In this document: one piece after another, positions 25,131-35,300 of the stretch
Layout: every line of letters starts with the position of its first letter
Numbering within the stretch: position 1 is the stretch's first letter
Assembly: GCF_026409565.1 (NCBI RefSeq)
Contig: NZ_CP112881.1
Span: forward strand, 3,727,501-3,791,500
Direction: 5' to 3'
Source: Sneathiella aquimaris
Lineage (GTDB): Bacteria; Pseudomonadota; Alphaproteobacteria; Sneathiellales; Sneathiellaceae
DNA length: 64,000 nt
Notes under the pieces: generated by a model
The model's input: only the letters and a program-made list of their open reading frames with translations
What the model was told of the DNA's origin: nothing
The model's database searches: none
Position numbers and translations under genes: made by a program

Positions 25131-27800
25131 ATGCCTACAGTAGTAAAAACAAAGTCGCAACAGAATAAGTCTGTCACGCCCATGATGGCGCAATATTTAG
25201 CAATAAAGGAAGGCTATCCTGATAGCCTTCTTTTTTATCGCATGGGTGATTTCTATGAGCTGTTTTTCAAAGACGCTGAAATTGCGTCGGCGGCCCTTGA
25301 CATAGCCCTGACCAAACGCGGAAAGCATGACGGGCTGGACATACCGATGTGTGGGGTTCCAGTTCATTCAGCAGATGGGTATCTTCAACGCCTGATCCGC
25401 AAAGGCCACCGGGTGGCCGTTGCCGAACAGACGGAAAGCCCGGCCGAAGCAAAAAAACGGGGTCACAAATCCGTTGTGGCCCGCGATGTGGTGAGGCTGG
25501 TCACGCCAGGCACAATTACAGAAGACAATCTTCTAGATGCCCGCTCTCATAACTTTCTCGCGTCCGTTGCGCGGGTCGGAAAAGATCACGCTCTTGCCTG
25601 GGCGGATATGTCGACCGGCGAATTTTTTTACAGCACTGTCGCGGAACTGGACATCCAGACGGAACTGGCCCGCCTGATGCCGGGTGAAATCCTGTTATCG
25701 GATAAATGGCTCGACGATGCTCAACTCGGCCCTGTTTTTGAAGATTGGGACAAAGAACTGACTCCCCTTCCCTCGGTCCGTTTTGACAGCCAGAATGGGG
25801 AACGGCGGCTGAAGGCCCTTTTCAAAGTTTCTGCGCTGGATGCTTTTGGCCATTTTAACCGGGCTGAACTTGCCGCCTGCGGGGCGCTGGTTGATTATGT
25901 CGAGCTCACCCAAAAAGGCAAATTTCCGCACATCAAAGCCCCTTTAAAGCAGGCATCAACCGATGTTATGTCCATTGATGGGGCAACCCGCCGCAATCTG
26001 GAACTGACCCGTACCATGAACGGCGAGCGGCAGGGTAGTCTGCTGTGGGTTATTGACCGAACCATCACAGGGGCCGGCGCCCGCAGGCTGGGTGCTGATT
26101 TGTCCAGTCCGCTTACCCGGCCCGATGATATTTATTACCGGCTGGAAATGACGGATTATTTTGTCCGCGACAATGCCCGGCGCGAAGCACTGCGCACGAT
26201 CCTGCGCCGATGCCCCGATATGGAACGCGCCCTCAGCCGATTGTCGCTTGGACGCGGCGGCCCCCGTGATATGGCGGCTGTTCGGGATGGGCTTGCTGAA
26301 ACGGCCAACCTTCGTGCGACGTTGAGCCAACTGGATATCGATACTGAACGCCGGGGAATTGACGCTGCGGCAGAACAGCTTGGCTTTCACGCTGATCTTG
26401 TTGACGAACTGACCCGGGCCCTGTCTGCAGATTTGCCCCTTCTCGCCCGCGATGGCGGCTTTATTGCCAAGGGCTACAGGCTCGATCTGGACGAACTAAA
26501 GGCGCTGCGCGATGAAAGCCGGCGACATATTGCCAACCTTCAGGCTAACTATGCCGCCAAAGCAAACGTTCCCTCGCTTAAGGTCAAACATAACAATGTT
26601 CTGGGTTATTTTATCGAGGTTACGCCTCGGTTTGCTGACAATATGGGCGACGATTTTATTCATCGTCAAACCATGGCCAACGCCATCCGCTATACAACGG
26701 TGGAGCTGGGAGAACTTGAAGATAAGATCTCGCGGGCGGCAGAACGGGCGCTTGCCCTTGAAATGGAACTGTACGACAGCTTGAACCAGACTATTCTTGC
26801 CCATGCGAGCAAGATCCTGTCTGCGGCTGAAGCCATGGCTTCGTTAGATGTTGCGGCAAGCCATGCGGAACTTGCCGTAGAAAAAAATTACAGTCGGCCG
26901 CTGATTGATGACAGCCTGAAGTTCGATATTGAAGGTGGCCGTCACCCCGTTGTTGAAGCTGCCCTTGAAGCCGGCAATGAAGGTAAATTTATCGCCAATG
27001 ACTGTAGCCTGAGCGATGATCACCGATTATGGCTTTTAACCGGTCCGAACATGGCGGGTAAAAGTACCTTTTTGAGGCAGAATGCCCTGATTGCCGTGCT
27101 TGCCCAAATTGGTGCCTACGTCCCTGCCGAAAAGACCCATATTGGGGTTGTTGATCGATTATTCAGCCGTGTGGGAGCTGCTGATGATCTGGCGCGCGGG
27201 CGTTCGACCTTCATGGTCGAAATGGTGGAAACCGCTGCCATTCTCAATCAGGCCGGTGAACGCGCCTTGGTTATTCTGGATGAAATTGGCCGCGGTACTG
27301 CCACGTTTGACGGCCTGTCCATTGCGTGGGCCACGGTGGAAAATCTCCATGACATTAATAAATGCCGCGGACTGTTTGCCACCCACTATCATGAATTGAC
27401 AGCCCTTTCCGCCAAATTACCGGCATTGTCCAATCATTGTATGCTGGTCCGGGAATGGAAAGGTGATGTGATTTTTCTACATGAAGTAGGTCAAGGGTCT
27501 GCTGATCGGTCGTATGGTATTCAGGTTGCAAAACTGGCGGGTTTGCCCAAAGCCGTTGTCAAACGCGCAGAAAGCGTTCTCAGCCATCTTGAAGAGAAAG
27601 ACCAGAATTCAGCAACAACCCGTCTTGCCAATGATCTGCCACTATTTGCAGCTGTTGTTGAAGAAGTGTCTCAACCGGCCTCATCCAACGGTCCTTCTGA
27701 TGTTGAGGAAAAACTGAAAGAGATCAGCATTGACGATCTTTCCCCGCGAGAGGCGCAGACCTTACTTTATGAATTAAAAGGACTTTTACCGCCCGAATAA
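25131..27800 (+). CDS. mutS: DNA mismatch repair protein MutS
   Basis: An 889-residue MutS. The N-terminal mismatch-binding domain has [19 protein letters not shown], including the Phe-x-Glu of the wedge. Connector, lever and clamp regions follow. The ATPase domain begins near 630 with Walker [10 protein letters not shown] (638-646), Walker [16 protein letters not shown] and [10 protein letters not shown]. The C-terminal tail has the expected dimerisation helices ([18 protein letters not shown]). It recognises base mismatches and small loops and recruits MutL. The start ATG at 25131 is the first in-frame one and lacks a clear Shine-Dalgarno. In many alphaproteobacteria mutS sits beside maeB and glnD, as here. 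Confidence 0.97.
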   Translation: MPTVVKTKSQQNKSVTPMMAQYLAIKEGYPDSLLFYRMGDFYELFFKDAEIASAALDIALTKRGKHDGLDIPMCGVPVHSADGYLQRLIRKGHRVAVAEQTESPAEAKKRGHKSVVARDVVRLVTPGTITEDNLLDARSHNFLASVARVGKDHALAWADMSTGEFFYSTVAELDIQTELARLMPGEILLSDKWLDDAQLGPVFEDWDKELTPLPSVRFDSQNGERRLKALFKVSALDAFGHFNRAELAACGALVDYVELTQKGKFPHIKAPLKQASTDVMSIDGATRRNLELTRTMNGERQGSLLWVIDRTITGAGARRLGADLSSPLTRPDDIYYRLEMTDYFVRDNARREALRTILRRCPDMERALSRLSLGRGGPRDMAAVRDGLAETANLRATLSQLDIDTERRGIDAAAEQLGFHADLVDELTRALSADLPLLARDGGFIAKGYRLDLDELKALRDESRRHIANLQANYAAKANVPSLKVKHNNVLGYFIEVTPRFADNMGDDFIHRQTMANAIRYTTVELGELEDKISRAAERALALEMELYDSLNQTILAHASKILSAAEAMASLDVAASHAELAVEKNYSRPLIDDSLKFDIEGGRHPVVEAALEAGNEGKFIANDCSLSDDHRLWLLTGPNMAGKSTFLRQNALIAVLAQIGAYVPAEKTHIGVVDRLFSRVGAADDLARGRSTFMVEMVETAAILNQAGERALVILDEIGRGTATFDGLSIAWATVENLHDINKCRGLFATHYHELTALSAKLPALSNHCMLVREWKGDVIFLHEVGQGSADRSYGIQVAKLAGLPKAVVKRAESVLSHLEEKDQNSATTRLANDLPLFAAVVEEVSQPASSNGPSDVEEKLKEISIDDLSPREAQTLLYELKGLLPPE

Positions 27801-27896
27801 CGCAGCGCAACATAAAGATGACAAATTATCAATTTGCCTTTAATCTGCGTTTATCAGTCAGATAAATACAATAAAAAAGAAAATGGGAGTATCCTG

Positions 27897-28667
27897 ATGT
27901 TTGATTTAACCGGGAAAAATGTTGTTATCACAGGGTCCAGTAAAGGGATCGGAAAATCAATTGCACATCAGATGGCGCTAGCCGGTGCAAAAGTCACGAT
28001 TTCCAGCCGGAAAGCAGATGTCTGCGAAGAAGTCGCCAAAGAAATCAATACCAGCCTTCCCGATGGATGCGCCGGAAGTGCGATCGTCATTCCCGTAAAC
28101 ATTAACTCGAAGGAAAGCCTTCAGAACCTGGTTGACGAAGCGCACGAGAAAATGGGCCAGATCGATGTTCTGGTGTGTAATGCAGCCCTGAACCCGTACT
28201 TCGGACCAGCAATGGATTGCCCGGATGATGCGTTTGACAAAATTATGAGCGCCAATATCAAATCAAACCATTGGCTTTGTAATATGGTCTTGCCGGAAAT
28301 GAAGGCGCGCAAAGACGGTGCCATCATTATTGTCTCCTCTATCGGTGGATTGAAAGGTTCTGCGGAATTGGGGGCTTATTGCATCTCCAAGGCCGCTGAT
28401 ATGCAGCTCGTGCGCAACCTGTCCGTAGAACATGGACCGGATAACGTGCGGATCAATGCGATTGCCCCTGGCCTCATTCGAACTGACTTTGCCCGTGCCC
28501 TTTGGGAAAATCCCGAAATCCTTAAAAAAGCGACATCCCGGGCACCCCTGAAACGGATTGGCGAACCTGAAGAAATTGCGGGTGCCGCCGTATTCATGGC
28601 GTCAAAAGCCGGAAGTTTCATGACCGGTCACACCATGGTCATAGATGGTGGTCAGACAATCGTCTAA
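27897..28667 (+). CDS. short-chain dehydrogenase/reductase (SDR)
   Basis: A 256-residue classical SDR. The start at 27897 is preferred: it opens the Rossmann fold (MFDLTGKNVVITGSSKGIG) and has GGGAG eight bases upstream. Cofactor motif GSSKGIGKS, the NAG-equivalent CNAALNPYFGP, active-site serine in IIIVSSIGG and the catalytic YCISK are present, as is the terminal DGGQTIV. It should oxidise or reduce a carbonyl/alcohol with NAD(P). The length and motifs resemble FabG-like or dehydrogenase members, and the substrate cannot be assigned. It follows mutS after 96 bases. Confidence 0.87.
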   Translation: MFDLTGKNVVITGSSKGIGKSIAHQMALAGAKVTISSRKADVCEEVAKEINTSLPDGCAGSAIVIPVNINSKESLQNLVDEAHEKMGQIDVLVCNAALNPYFGPAMDCPDDAFDKIMSANIKSNHWLCNMVLPEMKARKDGAIIIVSSIGGLKGSAELGAYCISKAADMQLVRNLSVEHGPDNVRINAIAPGLIRTDFARALWENPEILKKATSRAPLKRIGEPEEIAGAAVFMASKAGSFMTGHTMVIDGGQTIV

Positions 28668-28688
28668 CGCGTCACCAGAATGTTATTC

Positions 28689-28728
28689 GCCCTGCCAGCC
28701 TTTCCCCGTTACGATAGGCTGACAGGGC
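28689..28728 (+). terminator. hairpin after the SDR gene
   Basis: Interrupted arms GCCCTG (28689-28694) plus AGCCT (28697-28701) pair with AGGCT (28716-28720) plus CAGGGC (28723-28728) around a 14-base loop. No T-run follows, so it is a transcript-end hairpin rather than a textbook terminator. Confidence 0.45.
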
Positions 28729-28794
28729 AATCAAGCCCGCCATGCTGTTGAAAACAGGACCACAAAGTTGGCCGTTTGATCTTTTGAGGGCGTC

Positions 28795-29001
28795 ATGAAT
28801 TTTATTCCCGCATCCACAATCACCTGTCCCAAATGCGGACATGTTGAAACGGAAACCATGCCTGTCGATGCCTGCCAATGGTTTTACGACTGCAAGGGCT
28901 GCCAATCCCTTTTAAAACCGAAAGCTGGCGATTGCTGCGTTTTTTGCAGCTATGGTGATGTTGCCTGCCCGCCCATCCAACAGGGAAAAGACTGCTGTTA
29001 A
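28795..29001 (+). CDS. GDCCVxC-domain cysteine-rich small protein
   Basis: A 68-residue protein with eleven cysteines. It contains the name-giving motif GDCCVFC (46-51), with Cys47, Cys48 and Cys51, and an N-terminal CPKC pair (Cys11, Cys14) followed by Cys33 and Cys36 that looks like a zinc ribbon. Family members are small proteins, some of them selenoproteins, often found near mercury or redox functions; their biochemistry is not established. GAGGG precedes the ATG. The C-terminal KDCC ends on a TAA that overlaps the convergent lysE-type gene by four bases. No mer genes are nearby. Confidence 0.82.
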   Translation: MNFIPASTITCPKCGHVETETMPVDACQWFYDCKGCQSLLKPKAGDCCVFCSYGDVACPPIQQGKDCC

Positions 29002-29630
29002 AAAGCGCCCTTTATCATCTGATCGTGGACCAGACTGGCCGCAACAGCAAACATCATGACAGCCACAAGAAGATCCAGAAACCGTGCGCCCGCTGGATGC
29101 TTCATAAGCGGCGCCATGAGCCGCGCGCCATAGCCTAGGAAAAAGAACCAGGCAAAAGACACAAGAACCGCCCCGGCAACGAAAAACAGACGCAGATCAA
29201 ACGCATAGGCCGATGCAATCCCGCCCAGCAAAATGACTGTGTCCAGATAGACATGCGGATTAAGTAATCCAAAGGCCAGCGTCAGCATGATCGCTTTTTT
29301 AACACTGGAGGTCGGTGGCTCGTCGACCGACGTATCAACCGGTTTTGGGACAAACACACGGAACAATGCCATCCCCCCGAAAATGAGCAAAAATGCTACA
29401 CCGCCCCAACTTGCCAGCGTCACCAGCCAGGGCAGGGTCGCAATCAATGTCCCAAGGCCCAACGCGCCCGCCGCAATCAATGTGCCGTCAATCAACGAAC
29501 AAATCAGACACACGATAAAAACCTGATCCCGTGCAATTCCCTGACGCAGAACAAATAGATTCTGGGCGCCAATGGCAATAATCAAGGCGCCGCCGAGAAG
29601 CGCGCCATTTGCGAAAGCTGCAATTGACAT
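28998..29630 (-). CDS. LysE/ArgO-family amino-acid exporter
   Basis: A 210-residue membrane protein with about six hydrophobic segments. It starts MSIAAFANGALLGGALIIAIGAQNLFVLRQG, the signature of the LysE/ArgO family (GAQN motif). A later conserved stretch is FGLLNPHVYLDTVILLGGIA (the NPxxYLD motif). These proteins expel basic amino acids such as lysine or arginine. There is no neighbouring LysG/ArgP regulator gene. It converges on the GDCCVxC gene and is divergent from glnD. Confidence 0.88.
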   Translation of the reverse strand: MSIAAFANGALLGGALIIAIGAQNLFVLRQGIARDQVFIVCLICSLIDGTLIAAGALGLGTLIATLPWLVTLASWGGVAFLLIFGGMALFRVFVPKPVDTSVDEPPTSSVKKAIMLTLAFGLLNPHVYLDTVILLGGIASAYAFDLRLFFVAGAVLVSFAWFFFLGYGARLMAPLMKHPAGARFLDLLVAVMMFAVAASLVHDQMIKGAF

Positions 29631-29737
29631 ATATTCGTCGAAATTCCCAAAATCAGGAGGAAGTTACTGATAAACTGTCCGAATGTGATATAAAAAATCT
29701 ATACAGCAACACGAAGAAGCGCAAGAATTGAAACCGA

Positions 29738-32521
29738 ATGGATAAAGTTCCCAATCAGCGAGCCATCTTTGATCGCAAGACAATCGTCGCCCAAATCAGT
29801 AAACTGGCAGAAGAACATGACCCGCAAGGGTTTGATTTTCGTACCGCTCTTCTTCAACTGCTGAAAGATACATTGTCCAGTGGACAGGCTGAAATCAAAC
29901 GTCGTTTCATGGCCAATAATAAAGGCCGTCCTTCCATGCATGCGACCTGCTTTCTGATCGACCAGTTAATCCGAACCATTTACGATGTAGCGAGTGTTCA
30001 CGTATATCCATTAAACAATCCCACCTCAGAGGAAAAACTCTCTCTGTTGGCCGTAGGTGGTTATGGACGGGGCGAATTGGCACCTCATTCCGATGTTGAT
30101 CTGCTTTTTCTGTTTCCGTACAAGCAAACATCATGGTGTGAACAGGTCATTGAGTTTTGCCTGTACCTTCTTTGGGATCTTGGACTGAAGGTGGGGCATT
30201 CCACCCGGACACCGGATGAATGTATCCGCCTTGCGAAAAAAGACATCACCATACAAACAGCCCTGCTGGAAGCACGGTATGTCTGGGGAGATCAGGACCT
30301 GTCCAACGAATTGCGGGAAAAGTATTTCAAAGACATTATTTCCGGCAATGGAAAGCAGTTTATCGAAGCAAAACTTGCAGAGCGCGACGAACGCCACGAA
30401 CGGTTCGGAAACTCGCGATACGTCGTCGAGCCTAATATCAAAGAAGGCAAAGGCGGCCTACGAGATATCCAGACACTCTTCTGGATTGCCAAATTTATTT
30501 ACAGCACGACCAGTATTCCTGAAATGCTGTCTCGCGGCGCATTTACACAGGCTGAACGGCGGCGGTTTCAGAAAGCCTCAAATTTTCTGCGCACGGTCCG
30601 CTGCCACCTGCATTACCTGACGGATCGGCCGGAAGAACGCATAACCTTCGATGTCCAAACAGAATTGGCGTCCCGGTTGGGCTATAAGGATCACGCCGGG
30701 GCGCTGGGCGTTGAACGCTTTATGAAGCACTACTTTCTGGTGGCAAAGGATGTGGGAGATCTGACCCGAATATTCTGTGCCAATCTGGAAGCAGAACAAC
30801 AGAAAAAGAACCGCCTCCCCATTCCCGGGCTCGGCCTTCTAAGACGAAAGGTCAAAGGCTATTCGGCAGAAGGGGGCCGGCTAAACTTCATTTCAGAAGA
30901 AGAATTCAAGGAAGATCCGGTCAAGATCCTTGGCCTTTTCCATGTGGCCCAGCAAAAAGACTTCGATGTCCATCCGGAAGCCCTGCGCCTTATTCGTCAG
31001 AACCTGAAACTGATCAACCGAAAAGTCCGGCTCAATCCAGAAGCCAATCGATTATTTCTGGAAATGCTAACCAGTAAAAAAGATCCTGAAACGACCTTGC
31101 GGCGCCTGAGTGAAGCCGGCGTTTTCGGGCGATTTATTCCGGATTTTGGCCGTGTAATTGCACAAATGCAACATGATATGTACCATGTCTATACGGTGGA
31201 CGAACATACCATTCGCGCCATTGGTATCCTTGCGCAAATCGAACAGGGCGCGCTGGCAGAAGACCATCCTCTCAGCCATCGCATTATGCCCAAAATCATT
31301 TCCAGAAATGTTTTGTTTGTTGCCGTGCTTTTGCATGACATCGCAAAAGGACGCGGCGGCGATCACTCTGTTCTGGGGGCAGAGGTTGCGGAAAAGGTCT
31401 GTCCACGCCTTGGCCTGTCCCGGTCTGAAACGGAAACAGTCGCCTGGCTGGTTCGGTACCATCTTCTTTTCAGCAATGTTGCTTTCAAGCGGGACATCGC
31501 AGACCCCAAAACAGTTGCCGACTTTGTGCAGATCGTCCAAAGCCCGGAGAGATTAAAACTCCTTCTCATTCTTACTGTTGTCGATATCCGCGCCGTCGGT
31601 CCGAATGTCTGGAATGGTTGGAAAGGACAATTACTGCGAGAGCTTTATTACGCAAGCGAAACGGCTTTGACCGGCGGCCATGTCTCTGAAGGACGGGCCG
31701 ATCGGGCGCGCCACAAAAAAGAGGAATTACGGGCCGCATTGCCGAACTGGTCCGAAGAGGAAATGGACAAGCATCTGGATCGTTTTTACGAGTCTTACTG
31801 GGTTGCCACCAGTCTTGAGACTCAGATCCTCCATGCGGAAATGTTGAAGAAAGCAGATGCAGCCGGCGACACCTTAACGATCGAAGCCCATAGTGACCCA
31901 TTTCGTTCCGTTACGGAAGTCACGGTTTATACAGGCGATCACCCGGGTCTGTTCGCCCGAATTGCGGCGGCCATGTCCCTGTCCGGGGCCAATTTTGTCG
32001 ACGCAAAAATTCACACGACAACCGATGGCATGGCGTTGGATAGTTTTGTTGTCCAGGACCATGAAGGGGATGTGTATCGCCGCATGGACAAACTGCGGAC
32101 AACGATCCGGGACACCCTGAGCGGTAAAGTAAAAGCGCATCTGGAACTGGAAAAACGCACAAAAACATCAATCCCCAGTCGAACCCGTGTCTTTAAGGCA
32201 GAACCGTCGGTTCTGGTCAATAATGTTGCCTCCAATATCCATACTGTTATTGAAGTACGCGGGCGGGACCGACCCGGTCTGCTGGCTGACTTGACCCGCA
32301 CTTTGTTTACATTATCGGTTACAATTGCGTCGGCTCATATCTCCACGTTCGGTGAACGGGTGGTTGACGTTTTTTACGTGAAAGACATGTTTGGCCTTAA
32401 AATCACCAACAAAGTGAAGATAAAGAATATCGAACGCAAACTTATTCTTGCCCTTGAAGGGACAGAAAAGAAAAAGACCAGAAAAAGTAAAACCACCAGT
32501 TTGGAAAAGAATACATCGTGA
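29738..32521 (+). CDS. glnD: bifunctional PII uridylyltransferase/uridylyl-removing enzyme
   Basis: A 927-residue GlnD, the nitrogen sensor that modifies PII proteins. The nucleotidyltransferase site GGYGRGELAPHSDVDLLF begins at residue 107, with catalytic Asp119 and Asp121. The HD hydrolase domain has LLHDIAKGRGGDHS (His533-Asp534). Two C-terminal ACT domains (about 725-800 and 835-905; TEVTVYTGDHPGLFARIAAAM and HTVIEVRGRDRPGLLADLTR) sense glutamine. The in-frame TGA shortly upstream fixes the ATG at 29738, although no strong Shine-Dalgarno is seen. Its stop overlaps the GTG of murJ. Confidence 0.97.
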   Translation: MDKVPNQRAIFDRKTIVAQISKLAEEHDPQGFDFRTALLQLLKDTLSSGQAEIKRRFMANNKGRPSMHATCFLIDQLIRTIYDVASVHVYPLNNPTSEEKLSLLAVGGYGRGELAPHSDVDLLFLFPYKQTSWCEQVIEFCLYLLWDLGLKVGHSTRTPDECIRLAKKDITIQTALLEARYVWGDQDLSNELREKYFKDIISGNGKQFIEAKLAERDERHERFGNSRYVVEPNIKEGKGGLRDIQTLFWIAKFIYSTTSIPEMLSRGAFTQAERRRFQKASNFLRTVRCHLHYLTDRPEERITFDVQTELASRLGYKDHAGALGVERFMKHYFLVAKDVGDLTRIFCANLEAEQQKKNRLPIPGLGLLRRKVKGYSAEGGRLNFISEEEFKEDPVKILGLFHVAQQKDFDVHPEALRLIRQNLKLINRKVRLNPEANRLFLEMLTSKKDPETTLRRLSEAGVFGRFIPDFGRVIAQMQHDMYHVYTVDEHTIRAIGILAQIEQGALAEDHPLSHRIMPKIISRNVLFVAVLLHDIAKGRGGDHSVLGAEVAEKVCPRLGLSRSETETVAWLVRYHLLFSNVAFKRDIADPKTVADFVQIVQSPERLKLLLILTVVDIRAVGPNVWNGWKGQLLRELYYASETALTGGHVSEGRADRARHKKEELRAALPNWSEEEMDKHLDRFYESYWVATSLETQILHAEMLKKADAAGDTLTIEAHSDPFRSVTEVTVYTGDHPGLFARIAAAMSLSGANFVDAKIHTTTDGMALDSFVVQDHEGDVYRRMDKLRTTIRDTLSGKVKAHLELEKRTKTSIPSRTRVFKAEPSVLVNNVASNIHTVIEVRGRDRPGLLADLTRTLFTLSVTIASAHISTFGERVVDVFYVKDMFGLKITNKVKIKNIERKLILALEGTEKKKTRKSKTTSLEKNTS

Positions 32522-34074
32522 GCCTCTTTCGATCTGTCGCCACCGTTGGTGGCTTTACTATGGTCAGCCGCATATTGGGCTTTACCCGTGATATCCTTGT
32601 TGCATTTGTTCTGGGCGCAGGTCCGGTTTCAGACGCGTTTTTTGTTGCGTTTCGCATTCCGAACATGTTTCGCCGCTTGGTCGCGGAAGGCGCATTTTCA
32701 GCCGCATTTGTCCCCTTGTTTTCGCGAAAACTGGAAGATGGTGATACGCAAGATGCGCTGGAATTTGCCTCCCATGCGCTCGGTTTCCTGACCGGTTTTC
32801 TGCTTATATTCTCCATCGCCTTCATGGTTTTCATGCCCTTAATCATGCAATATCTTGCGCCGGGTTTTGAAATTGGTGGCGATCGGTTTGATCTGGCCGT
32901 TACCTATACCCGCATTACATTCCCTTACCTGATTGCAATGGCGGTTGTCGCTTTGCTTGGGGGAATGTTAAACGCGATTTACCGCTTTGCGGCCATGTCG
33001 GCTGCGCCGATCCTGCTCAATATCATATTAAGCGGCCTTCTGGTCATGCAGATCCTGTTTCCCGTATACGAGGCTGGCCTGGTTCTGGCCTGGGGCGTTT
33101 CAGCCGCAGGTGTCGCCCAGGTTATCTATCTGGTCATCGCCTGCAAAAAAGAAAATATTTTCCCTCCATTGCGCAAGCCTCGATTTACCCCACAAATCAA
33201 ACGCCTGTTTCAGTTAATGCTCCCCGGCCTGCTGGGGGCTGGCGTTTTACAAATCAATATTCTCGTGGGCACCATTATCGCCTCATTGCTCGCGACAGGC
33301 TCCATTTCAGCCCTTTATTATGCAGACCGGATTTACCAGTTGCCGCTCGGTGTTATCGGAATTGCCGTTGGTACGGCGTTACTGCCGATGCTGTCGCGCC
33401 AGTTACGGGCTGGCGATAACGGCCCTGCCCTCGATACCATGAACAGGGCTGTTGAACTGTCGATGCTGTTTACCCTGCCAGCCACAGCGGCATTGATGGT
33501 GATTGCAGAACCGATCGTTATTGTTCTGTTTCAACATGGCGCGTTTGATTCTGACGCCGCCCGGATCACCTCGGAAGCATTGATTGCCTTCTCGAGCGGT
33601 CTTCCCGCTTATGTGCTGACCAAAGTCTATGCGCCAGGTTTTTTTGCCCGTGAAGATACCGTAACACCGGTGGTCATTGGGGTCATTGCCATGATCATCA
33701 ATGTAACCCTCAGTTTGCTACTGCTTGAAAACCTCGCCCATATCGGCATTGCACTGGCAACCTCTGTAGCAGCGTGGATGAACGCGTTAACCCTGCTGAT
33801 AATGCTCAGGCGCAAAGGCCAGTACAAAGCCGACAGACGTCTTTGGCTGCGGGTCAGTGCAACGCTCTTATCCAGTGGGTGGATGGCGGCGTGCCTCTAT
33901 TTCATACAACCTTTTCTGTCTCCCCTGCTTCAAGGTCCCCTTCTTCTTCAGATTGTCGGTCTGGCCGTTCTGGTCCTTGGCGGTGGTCTCGTCTTCGCGA
34001 TCGCTGCCTTTCTGTTCGGCGCGGCCCAACTTTCAGACATAAAATCGATGCTCTCCCGGCAAAAAAGTACCTAG
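32518..34074 (+). CDS. murJ: lipid II flippase MurJ
   Basis: A 518-residue MviN/MurJ protein with about 14 hydrophobic spans. Conserved stretches include MVSRILGFTRDILVAFVLGAG (the arginine-rich first helix), DAFFVAFRIPNMFRRLVAEGAFSAAFVPLF and YYADRIYQLPLGVIGIAVGTALLP. It flips lipid II across the inner membrane for peptidoglycan synthesis. It begins with GTG at 32518, sharing four bases with the end of glnD, so the two are translationally coupled. Confidence 0.96.
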   Translation: MSLFRSVATVGGFTMVSRILGFTRDILVAFVLGAGPVSDAFFVAFRIPNMFRRLVAEGAFSAAFVPLFSRKLEDGDTQDALEFASHALGFLTGFLLIFSIAFMVFMPLIMQYLAPGFEIGGDRFDLAVTYTRITFPYLIAMAVVALLGGMLNAIYRFAAMSAAPILLNIILSGLLVMQILFPVYEAGLVLAWGVSAAGVAQVIYLVIACKKENIFPPLRKPRFTPQIKRLFQLMLPGLLGAGVLQINILVGTIIASLLATGSISALYYADRIYQLPLGVIGIAVGTALLPMLSRQLRAGDNGPALDTMNRAVELSMLFTLPATAALMVIAEPIVIVLFQHGAFDSDAARITSEALIAFSSGLPAYVLTKVYAPGFFAREDTVTPVVIGVIAMIINVTLSLLLLENLAHIGIALATSVAAWMNALTLLIMLRRKGQYKADRRLWLRVSATLLSSGWMAACLYFIQPFLSPLLQGPLLLQIVGLAVLVLGGGLVFAIAAFLFGAAQLSDIKSMLSRQKST

Positions 34075-34140
34075 GCAGTTGACGAACGCGGAGGGCCCTG
34101 CAATAACCCGTTTTCTATTGGGAATTGTCCCATTTCTCCA

Positions 34141-34178
34141 GCCCGGGCGGATTTCAGGTGGAAACCGCAACCCCGGGC
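34141..34178 (+). promoter_or_regulatory. stable hairpin in the trpS leader
   Basis: GCCCGG (34141-34146) pairs with CCGGGC (34173-34178). Inside, GCGG/CCGC (34147-34150 with 34165-34168) and TTTC/GAAA (34152-34155 with 34161-34164) continue the stem around AGGTG. It ends 27 bases before the trpS ATG and just upstream of its Shine-Dalgarno. No T-run follows. A role in trpS expression is inference. Confidence 0.4.
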
Positions 34179-34205
34179 CCGTGTCCAAAGCGTGAGGAGC
34201 GTTTT

Positions 34206-35204
34206 ATGTCTCGTATTTTTTCTGGCGTACAGCCTACTGGTAATTTGCATCTGGGTAACTATCTGGGCGCAATCCGTAATTTTGTCGGTCTGCAAGATGA
34301 TTATGAATGCATCTACTGTGCCGTGAACATGCATGCAATTACGGTATGGCAGGAACCAAATGAACTTCGCAACAATACCCGCGAAGTTGCCGCCGCGTAC
34401 CTTGCCGCCGGTGTTGATCCTGAAAAGTCCATCATTTTCGCGCAAAGCGCCGTTCACGCCCATGCTGAACTAGCCTGGATTTTCAACTGTGTCGCCCGTA
34501 TTGGCTGGCTGAACCGGATGACCCAGTTTAAGGAAAAAGCCGGGAAAAACAGAGAAAACGCCTCACTTGGCCTTTATGCATATCCGTCCCTGATGGCAGC
34601 GGACATTCTGGCGTATAAGGCAACCCATGTGCCCGTCGGCGAGGACCAGAAACAACATCTGGAACTGACACGGGATATTGCGCAAAAATTCAATAACGAT
34701 TTTGGCAAAGAGGTTTTTCCCATCGTTGAGCCGCTGATATTTGGCGAAGCAACACGGGTTATGTCCTTGCGCGATGGGTCCAAGAAGATGTCCAAATCAG
34801 ACCCAAGTGATTATTCGCGCATTGCCCTGACCGACGGACGGGATGACATTGCCCGTAAACTCAAAAAGGCCCGGACGGACGCGGATCCCCTGCCGGAGAC
34901 TGTTGACGGTCTGGAAGATCGTCCGGAAGCTGCCAATCTGGTTGGTATTTACGCCGCCCTGTCTGGTCAGTCCAAAGCGGATGTACTGAAGGAATATGCT
35001 GGATCGCAATTCTCAGTGTTCAAGCCCGCATTGACAGATTTGGCCGTTGAAAAATTTGGCCCCGTGGGTGAGGAAATGAAACGCCTGATGACCGATCCCG
35101 CCTATGTGGATGACGTCCTGGCGAAAGGCGCAGAACGCGCGTCGGCCATTGCCAACCCGATCATAAAAGAAGTGAAAGAAATCGTTGGATTTCTGGGCGC
35201 GTAA
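34206..35204 (+). CDS. trpS: tryptophanyl-tRNA synthetase
   Basis: A 332-residue class I aminoacyl-tRNA synthetase. The start at 34206 is chosen because it begins [21 protein letters not shown], the normal N-terminus with the HIGH-equivalent motif, and AGGAG precedes it. The KMSKS motif is present in [13 protein letters not shown]. The middle region ([20 protein letters not shown]) is typical of TrpRS. It charges tRNA-Trp with tryptophan. It follows murJ after about 130 bases and ends four bases before a perfect inverted repeat. Confidence 0.97.
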   Translation: MSRIFSGVQPTGNLHLGNYLGAIRNFVGLQDDYECIYCAVNMHAITVWQEPNELRNNTREVAAAYLAAGVDPEKSIIFAQSAVHAHAELAWIFNCVARIGWLNRMTQFKEKAGKNRENASLGLYAYPSLMAADILAYKATHVPVGEDQKQHLELTRDIAQKFNNDFGKEVFPIVEPLIFGEATRVMSLRDGSKKMSKSDPSDYSRIALTDGRDDIARKLKKARTDADPLPETVDGLEDRPEAANLVGIYAALSGQSKADVLKEYAGSQFSVFKPALTDLAVEKFGPVGEEMKRLMTDPAYVDDVLAKGAERASAIANPIIKEVKEIVGFLGA

Positions 35205-35207
35205 CAC

Positions 35208-35250
35208 AAGCTTAGACAGGGAAAACTTGTAACTTTCCCTGTCTAAGCTT
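35208..35250. terminator. perfect 17-bp inverted repeat after trpS
   Basis: The arm AAGCTTAGACAGGGAAA (35208-35224) is perfectly repeated in inverse at 35234-35250, around a nine-base loop. It begins four bases after the trpS stop. It is very stable, but only ACATCTTT follows, not a T-tract. A transcript 3' end, RNase-resistant barrier or protein site are all possible. Confidence 0.65.
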
Positions 35251-35300
35251 ACATCTTTAGAGGATTTATTCACACCCAAGCAAAAAGCAGGGCAGACACC

